DNA of 29,199 nt, taken from JAUNKE01 sp041853585. GTDB lineage: Bacteria > Bacillota > Clostridia > Peptostreptococcales > Filifactoraceae. Under the pieces are notes generated by a model, which saw only the letters and a list, made by a program, of their open reading frames with translations, did no database searches and was not told the origin of the DNA. Position numbers and translations under genes: made by a program. Positions within the stretch are counted from its first letter, which is position 1. Each line of letters begins with the position of its first letter. Below, piece by piece: positions 23,319 to 29,199 of this stretch. The DNA lies in NCBI GenBank assembly GCA_041853585.1, contig JBGZSM010000009.1:1-29199 (forward strand), read 5' to 3'.

Positions 23319-25032
23319 GAAATTAAAAGAGCGCTATTCGTTGACGGAAAACGGGGCGAAGGGCCTTCTCAAAGCGGGTGTATCCGTTTTTTTCAAAAAC
23401 TTCTCCTTTCTTTTTCCGGCGATGCTCATTATGTTTTTTGTCGACAATGTGATGGAAGATGCGACCAAGTCCCCTTGGTATTATACAATCGCCATTCTCA
23501 TCATCGCGGTGCTGATGTATATCATCACGCATATCGACTATAACACAAATTATAACGAAACTTACAAGGAGAGCGCCAATCTTCGACTGGAGATTGCCGA
23601 TGTGCTCAAGGATTTGCCGCTTTCGTATTTTACAAAACATGATACTTCCGACCTTTCGCAAACAGTTATGAAAGATGTCGCGGATATTGAGCATGCGCTT
23701 TGTCATGCCATCCCGCAATACATCGGATTTCTGGCTTTTTTCATCGTCGTGTCGGCGATGCTTATCATCGGAAATTGGCAGATGGGTTTGTGCATCGTTT
23801 TACCGATTGTCGTCTGCTTTGTGTTGGTCAATGTATCGAAAAGAATGCAGATTGATGCAACGAGTGAATACTATCAGGTGCTTCGAAAAAATTCCGAAAG
23901 TTTCCAGCAAGCGATTGAGATGCAGCAGGAGATAAAGTCTTACGGCTTGACGGAGCAGGTGGAAGAGGATTTGATGCAAAAAGTCATGGAGAGCGAAAAA
24001 ATCCATATCCAATCGGAATTTAAGCAAGCTGTTCCGATTTCGGGAATCGGAAGCATTCTCAAATTTTCTCTCGGACTGACGATTGTCGTCGGTATGAATC
24101 TTTTGATACAGGGAAAAGTGTCGCTTCTCTACCTACTTGCCTATATTATTGCCTCCTGCCGAATCATCGACGCGGTTACCGCGCTCTTTGCCAATATGGC
24201 GGAGATTATGTATATCGATGCGCGAATCGAAAGAATTCGAGCGATTCGTACGGAGCCGATTCAAGTCGGTGAACAGAGCGAGCTTTCCAAATACGATATT
24301 GAATTTAAAGATGTAAGTTTCTCCTACGATGGAGAGCGTGATGTCGTCGACGGGATTTCCTTTGTCGCAAAACAAAATGAGGTTACCGCACTCGTCGGTC
24401 CGTCGGGCTGCGGAAAAACATCCGTTCTTCGTCTGATGTCGAGATTGTACGATTACGACAAGGGCGAGATTATCATCGACGGGAAGGATATCAGCAAAGT
24501 CGATACGGAAAATCTCTTTGAAAAAATATCGATTGTTTTTCAGGATGTGACGCTTTTTGACACCTCGGTCATGGAGAATATTCGAATCGGAAATAAAAAT
24601 GCGAGCGATGAAGAAGTGATTGCTGCGGCGAAAATGGCGAATTGCCACCACTTTATAGAAAATCTGCCGAATAAATACGATACGATTATCGGAGAAAACG
24701 GCAGCAAATTGTCGGGCGGCGAGCGTCAACGAATCTCGATCGCGAGAGCATTCTTGAAAAATGCGCCGATTATTTTACTTGATGAAATCAGTGCATCCTT
24801 GGATGTGGAAAATGAAATGCAGATTCAAGAAAGCTTGAACTCGCTGATTAAAGACAAAACCGTCGTCATCGTTTCGCATCGTTTGAAATCGATTGAGAAT
24901 GCCAATAAAATCATCGTGATGAACAATGGGAAAATCGATAATATGGGAACGCATGCACATTTGATGCAAAGCTCCAAGCTCTATCATTCGATGATACAAA
25001 AAGCCAATATGACGGCGGAATATGTATATTAA
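23311..25032 (+). CDS. ABC transporter permease/ATPase subunit 2 (573 aa)
   Basis: This is an intact ABC half-transporter with a six-helix membrane domain (about 25-300) and a nucleotide-binding domain with Walker A GPSGCGKTS, Q loop IVFQDVTLFD, signature LSGGERQRISIARA, Walker B IILLDEISASLD and H loop VSHRLKS. The ATG at 23311 with GGAGGG upstream was chosen over an ATG at 23296 that precedes that site. It overlaps the end of subunit 1 by 8 bases, so translation is likely coupled and the two form a heterodimer. Type IV exporters of this size move lipids, drugs, peptides or, in the IrtAB-like branch, siderophores inward; the substrate cannot be told from sequence. Confidence 0.92.
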   Translation: MIKKLKERYSLTENGAKGLLKAGVSVFFKNFSFLFPAMLIMFFVDNVMEDATKSPWYYTIAILIIAVLMYIITHIDYNTNYNETYKESANLRLEIADVLKDLPLSYFTKHDTSDLSQTVMKDVADIEHALCHAIPQYIGFLAFFIVVSAMLIIGNWQMGLCIVLPIVVCFVLVNVSKRMQIDATSEYYQVLRKNSESFQQAIEMQQEIKSYGLTEQVEEDLMQKVMESEKIHIQSEFKQAVPISGIGSILKFSLGLTIVVGMNLLIQGKVSLLYLLAYIIASCRIIDAVTALFANMAEIMYIDARIERIRAIRTEPIQVGEQSELSKYDIEFKDVSFSYDGERDVVDGISFVAKQNEVTALVGPSGCGKTSVLRLMSRLYDYDKGEIIIDGKDISKVDTENLFEKISIVFQDVTLFDTSVMENIRIGNKNASDEEVIAAAKMANCHHFIENLPNKYDTIIGENGSKLSGGERQRISIARAFLKNAPIILLDEISASLDVENEMQIQESLNSLIKDKTVVIVSHRLKSIENANKIIVMNNGKIDNMGTHAHLMQSSKLYHSMIQKANMTAEYVY

Positions 25033-25037
25033 TAAGG

Positions 25038-25086
25038 AAGGAACTGTTGCGGAATGAGATTTTTCGTTCTCCGACAGTTCCTTTTT
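25038..25086 (+). terminator. Terminator of the ABC operon
   Basis: GGAACTGT (25040-25047) pairs with ACAGTTCC (25074-25081), extended by imperfect GCGGA/TCCG pairing, followed by TTTTT, 5 bases after the stop. Confidence 0.85.
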
Positions 25087-25187
25087 GAATTTGACCGAGA
25101 GGCTAAAGATTAATTCAAACTCATAAAATAGAAATGGATTGCTCCTACGAGTTTGCCATTGTATAGCTTTTTCAACTGCCGATATTG

Positions 25188-26219
25188 CTATGGATTGAAT
25201 TTTCCTTCAACCATCTGCGGTCGCTTCGGATAAGTATGGGGTGCTTTCGGATATTTGAAATTGTCCCACACATGATCGCCGAACATATCGCTGTCGCTGC
25301 GCAGATAAAAGTCGTAGAAAATCCATCCTTCAAATCTTGGGTCGGAAATATCATCCCAAGTTACATCGACATGATACCAATTTCCTTCGACCTTGACCAG
25401 ATTCCAAAGATGATAGCTGGGTTTCTCTTCTTCATATCCATCATATGTTGTCTCTTCTTCCTCCACTACCTCTTCATTCTCGATTGCTTCTTCATCGACA
25501 TTTGCAATTCCATAAACCAAGATGTTTTCAATGCCCGCTTCATTTGCCATTTTTTGAAACAGCGTTGCATAACCTTGGCAGACGCCACGCTTTTCTTTAA
25601 TCAAAGAGCAAGCCGCATGGACAGATGTACCGTTGACCTCTTTGTTTTTATCCCCCAAGTCATATTCATATGATAGAACGATGTGGTCATGAATCTTGCG
25701 GACTTTTTCCTCATCGCTCATCTTCTGCGTAATATTTTTCTTTACCCAAGCGCTTACAAAGTCATTGACCATTTTATCATCCTCTTTGCTGGTATGATAC
25801 TCCACATAGAGTGTCAGCAAGTGGTAGTCTCTCAAATTTTCAGTTTTCCAAGAATAGGAACTTCTGGTAAAAGTTGCGTCCTTATGATACCATAGTTTGT
25901 CCATGAGAATTTCGATTCGATTGTCGATATCGAGGTAGGGATGAACCCGAATCGTGATTACCGGACTGATTTTCGATACTTTATCCTGAATAATTGCCAT
26001 AATTCTTTCTTCGGATTCGACGATTTCTTCTTCGGTATAATCGGACAAATCGCTCGGATTTTTCTTCAAAACGCTATCGACTTTATCGGACGATTTTTTA
26101 TTCGTTTTGGCGATTTTTTGCGCATCGCTTGCTTTGTTTGTCGAAAGAGCGAGCATTGTAATGCCGACTGAGACCGCCAGCGAAATCAAAATAAGTAAGA
26201 TAAATTTTTTGCTTCCCAT
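25188..26219 (-). CDS. Membrane-anchored transglutaminase-like protein 1, with acidic insert (343 aa)
   Basis: Lys-positive N-terminus and one hydrophobic segment (about 6-25) without an obvious signal-peptidase site suggest a membrane anchor with the rest outside. The C-terminal transglutaminase-like core has the catalytic triad: Cys214 (KRGVCQGYA), His270 (SYHLWNLV) and Asp285 (WYHVDVTWDD). Between Cys and His there is a strongly acidic Glu-rich insert (about 241-266) that the neighbouring paralogue lacks. The ATG at 26219 with GGAAAGGGG upstream was chosen; the longer open frame to 26378 runs through AT-rich repeat DNA. Bacterial members of this superfamily are proteases or amidases as well as cross-linkers, so the activity is not assigned. 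It is the last gene of a same-strand set: kinase, regulator, paralogue, this gene. Confidence 0.85.
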   Translation of the reverse strand: MGSKKFILLILISLAVSVGITMLALSTNKASDAQKIAKTNKKSSDKVDSVLKKNPSDLSDYTEEEIVESEERIMAIIQDKVSKISPVITIRVHPYLDIDNRIEILMDKLWYHKDATFTRSSYSWKTENLRDYHLLTLYVEYHTSKEDDKMVNDFVSAWVKKNITQKMSDEEKVRKIHDHIVLSYEYDLGDKNKEVNGTSVHAACSLIKEKRGVCQGYATLFQKMANEAGIENILVYGIANVDEEAIENEEVVEEEETTYDGYEEEKPSYHLWNLVKVEGNWYHVDVTWDDISDPRFEGWIFYDFYLRSDSDMFGDHVWDNFKYPKAPHTYPKRPQMVEGKFNP

Positions 26220-26234
26220 CGAAAACCCCTTTCC

Positions 26235-26440
26235 AAAAGACCATCTCTTATAAAGTTTTTTATAAAATCGAAAATAAAAATTGAAAAAGCGATTCGGATT
26301 TTGACTTTTCAAATCGAAATCTGAAAAAATTGTACGGAATGAAAACCGCGAAGTGAAAAAGCGATTTTGATTCTTCAAAATGAGAATCGCAAGTTGAAAA
26401 ATGATTTTACATTTCGGTTTTGAATTAACGATTCAGATTC
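26235..26440. repeat. AT-rich spacer with repeated GAAAAAGCGATT words
   Basis: The spacer between the two transglutaminase-like genes contains TTGAAAAAGCGATTCGG, GTGAAAAAGCGATTTTG and TTGAAAAATGATTTTAC, plus AAATCGAAA-type words similar to 3964-4192. No gene seen. Confidence 0.5.
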
Positions 26441-27346
26441 TCAGCGTTTGATTTCGTAATCCTTCTTCGCTTTTGGATAAAAATCGCTTACCCATTGATG
26501 TGTTTTGCTCATATAATAATCGCCGCGCAAATAGAATTGGTGCATAACGCGCCCCGGAACATCCGGACTTGGGTCGTCCCAAGTCGTATCGACATGATAC
26601 CATGCATTGTCAAGCTTGACCATATTCCAAATATGGTTCTCGCTGCTGCTTGTGCCAACGCTCCCGACGATGAATCGGTTTTCGATTCCGACCTCGGTTA
26701 CCATTTTTTGAAACAGCGCCGCATAGCCTTGACAGACTCCGCATTTATTCTTAATCAGCGAAGCGGGCGCGTGGGCGGAAGTGTCGTCAATCATTCCGCG
26801 AGAATCTCCGAGCTGATAATAATATGTGGAAACGATATGGTCATGAATTTTACGGATTTTTTCTTCATCGCTCATCTTTTCGTGAATATTTTGTGCAATC
26901 CAAGTGTCGACAAATTTTTCAACATCCGAATCCTCTTCCAAAGACATAACATATTGGACTTCAACCGTCAATTGTGTATACAGTTTATGGTCCGGATAAT
27001 ACCATCGATAAGCGCCGACATGCCAAGAAGTCGTCCCCCTTGACATCAAATTGGAAAAGACGCGCTCAATCGATGCCTCGTCCAATAGATTCGTATTGAT
27101 TTTGAAACGAAAGCGCGGATTGAATTCCGCAAGCTCGCGTCCGATGGCATATTCCAAATCGCTTTCACTCGCAATTACTCGATTGGCCGTGAATTTAGGC
27201 GGAACATATCCGTCATCGTTTTTTTCGCTTTTATAATTTGTACTGAATGTATTGTCTTTCTGCGTATGACGCAAATATATCACGGTGGACACACTTGATA
27301 CGACAAAGGTCATCACCATAAGTAAAATTAAAGTTCTCAAACGCAT
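26441..27346 (-). CDS. Membrane-anchored transglutaminase-like protein 2 (301 aa)
   Basis: Paralogue of the downstream gene. The regions KMSDEEKIRKIHDHIV, CGVCQGYAALFQKM and WYHVDTTWDD align nearly residue for residue. Catalytic candidates are Cys205, His238 and Asp253. One hydrophobic segment at about 5-24 anchors it, and the rest is likely extracellular. A helical linker of about 110 residues precedes the core. AGGGG lies before the ATG. It lies 89 bases downstream of the response regulator stop with no strong terminator between, so it may be cotranscribed with the two-component system. Confidence 0.87.
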   Translation of the reverse strand: MRLRTLILLMVMTFVVSSVSTVIYLRHTQKDNTFSTNYKSEKNDDGYVPPKFTANRVIASESDLEYAIGRELAEFNPRFRFKINTNLLDEASIERVFSNLMSRGTTSWHVGAYRWYYPDHKLYTQLTVEVQYVMSLEEDSDVEKFVDTWIAQNIHEKMSDEEKIRKIHDHIVSTYYYQLGDSRGMIDDTSAHAPASLIKNKCGVCQGYAALFQKMVTEVGIENRFIVGSVGTSSSENHIWNMVKLDNAWYHVDTTWDDPSPDVPGRVMHQFYLRGDYYMSKTHQWVSDFYPKAKKDYEIKR

Positions 27347-27435
27347 AAATACCCCTATTCCCTGTGAAAGTAGGCCGAAGCCGTTGCAATTGATTTGTAA
27401 AATTCAGCAATGAATCGAAAGCGATCAACCAGCGA

Positions 27436-28041
27436 TTATTGCAATCCCCGATAATAAAAAATGGCAAGCTGCGTTCTATCCCGCAGATTCAATTTTTCCA
27501 GTAAAGTGGAAATATAGTTTCGAACGGTACCCTCGCTGAGAAATAGCCGCTCGGAAATTTCTTTGTTGTTCAAGCCGTCCGCCACCAAAAGTAAAATATC
27601 TTTTTCGCGCTCCGACAAAAAATCGGGCAAATGGTGCGACTTGGAGGGTGAAAGCTTGTTGACGATTTTGGAATCGTATACCAGTTGGTTGTTGGCGACG
27701 GCATTTAGTGCCGGTAATATTCCGGCGATATTTTGTTTTAAAATATACCCGCAACAGCCGAGTTCAATCGCTTTACTTATATATTCGTCATCCTGAAATG
27801 TTGTGATAAGTAAAATTTTAGCATCGACATCCCGCTTCAAAATAGCCGAGGTCGCTTCCAGACCGTTCAAATCATCCATTCGAATATCCATCAGCAGAAT
27901 ATCGGGTCTATATTTTTCATAGAGCTCGATGGCTTCTCGGCCGCTGCTGCCGATTGCCGCTACCTCGATGCCCTTGGTTTGCAATATATTTTTGAGCGAC
28001 TCGCGCACGATGGCATCGTCGTCGATAATAATGATTTTCAT
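27436..28041 (-). CDS. NarL/LuxR-family response regulator (201 aa)
   Basis: The receiver domain has IIDDD at the N-terminus, phospho-acceptor Asp52 (LLMDIRM), LLITTFQDDEY and the conserved Lys in YILKQN. The C-terminal LuxR-type helix-turn-helix is LSEREKDILLLVADGLNNKEISERLFLSEGTVRNYI. The ATG at 28041 with AGGAG upstream was preferred to an in-frame codon at 28074. It lies 59 bases after the kinase stop, so the two form one operon. Similar to DesR/LiaR regulators; likely binds a palindrome, and one lies in the operon promoter. Confidence 0.94.
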   Translation of the reverse strand: MKIIIIDDDAIVRESLKNILQTKGIEVAAIGSSGREAIELYEKYRPDILLMDIRMDDLNGLEATSAILKRDVDAKILLITTFQDDEYISKAIELGCCGYILKQNIAGILPALNAVANNQLVYDSKIVNKLSPSKSHHLPDFLSEREKDILLLVADGLNNKEISERLFLSEGTVRNYISTLLEKLNLRDRTQLAIFYYRGLQ

Positions 28042-28100
28042 AAAACTCCTTTGCAAACGAGAATTAAATGTCATTCAAATTTAAAATCATTTTTTGTGGA

Positions 28101-29129
28101 TTACTTCGATAAAGTGATATGCACAAAAAATCCGTCCTGCTCATAACCATAGTAGAGATTGCCGTTATAATTTTTGGCAAAGTCGGCAATGGAATGAAGT
28201 CCGATACCGAGTGAATTTTTTTCCAAGAATTTTACCGAGCCGTCATCTTTGACCGAAAGGCTGTAATAATTTTTGTGCTCCATCAATTGAACGCGAACGC
28301 TTTTGGCATCCGAATGTTTAGCGATATTGGCAAGCATTTCCTTGAAAGCGGATAAAATACCGATTTTCATCGTATAATCCATCTCGCTGTTGCTTGCAAA
28401 GTCAAAGCTGGATTGTAAAGGCATACTTGCTAAGATATTCTCCATGCTGCGCTTCAAATCTAAAGACGAATCGTGCAGATTGTGCAAACTGGAGCGAATA
28501 TCATGCATTCCGTTTTGTAAAGTTTGCTGCAAAATTTCGAGTTTTTGAATTTGAGCCTCATCCTCCGACTGCAATTTGATAACTTCCGTTTGCAAAATGC
28601 AGCTGCTGAGTGCGTGGCCGACGGAATCGTGAATTTCCCGCGCAATTCGATTTCGCTCATTCAAAATCGCAATCTCAATTTCATTTCTCATTTCGCGATT
28701 GTAAAGTTCAAACTTTTCTTCCCCTTCAAAGAGTCGTTCCCGCACATTGTCCAGTTGAATCGTTTTGTTCAACAAACTTTGACAATAGGTATCTTCCGTA
28801 CAGGCAAGATAGAATGCGAAGCACGAATATGCGAAAAGAGAAGGAGATTTGTCCAAGATTGCCCAAAGCAAGAAAGCGATAGCCGAATAACCTTTGTATT
28901 CGGAATACAAATCATAGATGAACAAAGGCAGAAATGCAATCGTCTTCGGCTCATAGAAACATAAAAAAATATATGCCGCATAACAGACGAAACGCAATCG
29001 CTTAGGAACAATATCACTCAATACGAAAAGAATGGCGATAATCAAAAACAGAATGATATTATTTTTCTCAGCGATGTCAAAGGACAGCAGACTGAATATC
29101 AAAAATAATATTTTGGAAAAAATACTCAT
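28101..29129 (-). CDS. DesK/LiaS-like sensor histidine kinase, HisKA_3 type (342 aa)
   Basis: The first 110 residues are four or five hydrophobic segments with almost no extracellular domain, as in intramembrane-sensing kinases. The dimerisation/phosphoacceptor motif is NERNRIAREIHDSVGHALSS with His167. The ATPase domain at the C-terminus is short (FKEMLANIAKHS as N box, DDGS and GIGLHSI), typical of this subfamily. It would sense the membrane or envelope and phosphorylate the next gene product. The ATG at 29129 with GAAAGGA upstream was chosen; the longer frame runs through the promoter. Possible targets are the two transglutaminase-like genes downstream (inference). Confidence 0.92.
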   Translation of the reverse strand: MSIFSKILFLIFSLLSFDIAEKNNIILFLIIAILFVLSDIVPKRLRFVCYAAYIFLCFYEPKTIAFLPLFIYDLYSEYKGYSAIAFLLWAILDKSPSLFAYSCFAFYLACTEDTYCQSLLNKTIQLDNVRERLFEGEEKFELYNREMRNEIEIAILNERNRIAREIHDSVGHALSSCILQTEVIKLQSEDEAQIQKLEILQQTLQNGMHDIRSSLHNLHDSSLDLKRSMENILASMPLQSSFDFASNSEMDYTMKIGILSAFKEMLANIAKHSDAKSVRVQLMEHKNYYSLSVKDDGSVKFLEKNSLGIGLHSIADFAKNYNGNLYYGYEQDGFFVHITLSK

Positions 29130-29153
29130 TTTTATTTCCTTTCTCTTGAAGTC

Positions 29154-29182
29154 ATCATACCACAAGATGACAAATGTCACAA
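29154..29182 (-). promoter_or_regulatory. Promoter of the DesK-like operon with a palindrome in the spacer
   Basis: On the minus strand, -35 TTGTGA (29177-29182) and extended -10 TGGTATGAT (-10 hexamer at 29154-29159) are 17 bp apart. The palindrome TGACA-AA-TGTCA (29168-29179) overlaps the -35 element and spacer, a position that suits autoregulation. Confidence 0.65.
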
Positions 29183-29199
29183 GGGGTTGTGATTGCACT

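Noticed and set aside
26220..26378. N-terminal extension of transglutaminase-like protein 1
   Set aside because: The extension is Phe/Arg/Lys-rich translation of the AT-rich repeat spacer, and the ATG at 26219 has a good ribosome binding site and begins a proper membrane anchor.

Overview
The window reads as chromosomal DNA of an anaerobic, low-to-moderate GC Firmicute. Ribosome binding sites are strong and AGGAGG-like, promoters are mostly extended -10 (TGnTATAAT), and the gene content resembles amino-acid- and acid-fermenting Tissierellia/Clostridia. That content includes a biotin-dependent Na+-pumping decarboxylase, a Cat1-type succinate CoA-transferase, split B12-dependent methylmalonyl-CoA mutase, a FabK-type flavoprotein, and a surface protein with a copper-amine-oxidase-N-like domain. 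No tRNA, rRNA, CRISPR array, integrase or transposase was seen. Taxonomy is inference from gene content only.

Layout. (1) 1-3916: 3' part of a large repeat-rich surface protein. Five 258-bp tandem repeats are followed by diverged Ig-like repeats, a low-complexity stretch and a C-terminal domain. The reading frame is broken by one extra A in a short A-run near 1306-1310. (2) 4268-5206 (-): FabK/nitronate-monooxygenase family protein. (3) 5458-6801: BrnQ branched-chain amino acid carrier. (4) 6947-10466: two-component pair, a dCache-HAMP-PAS histidine kinase and an NtrC-type sigma-54 activator. (5) 10716-10732: a sigma-54 promoter (GG-N10-GC). (6) 10824-20799: a ten-gene collinear operon closed by a terminator. 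It encodes a MatC/SLC13-like dicarboxylate carrier, succinate CoA-transferase, methylmalonyl-CoA mutase large and B12 subunits, MeaB, epimerase, and methylmalonyl-CoA decarboxylase MmdA-D-C-B. (7) 20860-21575: a long noncoding stretch with a 103-bp tandem duplication, a promoter with a palindrome, and a leader ending in a terminator. (8) 21576-25032: a heterodimeric ABC transporter whose first subunit is split by an in-frame TAA. (9) 25188-29129, all on the minus strand: a DesK/DesR-like two-component system followed by two paralogous membrane-anchored transglutaminase-like proteins.

How it works together. Block 6 is a complete succinate-to-propionate decarboxylation pathway. Succinate would be imported and activated with CoA from propionyl-CoA. 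Succinyl-CoA is then rearranged to (R)-methylmalonyl-CoA, epimerised, and decarboxylated to propionyl-CoA with Na+ export, and propionyl-CoA returns CoA to succinate. The adjacent NtrC-family activator and the sigma-54 promoter make this look like a substrate-induced energy module, analogous in logic to DctB/DctD control of C4-dicarboxylate uptake. The genes are known families. The arrangement (sensor, sigma-54 switch, carrier and full Na+-pumping pathway in one transcript) is the most notable system in the window.
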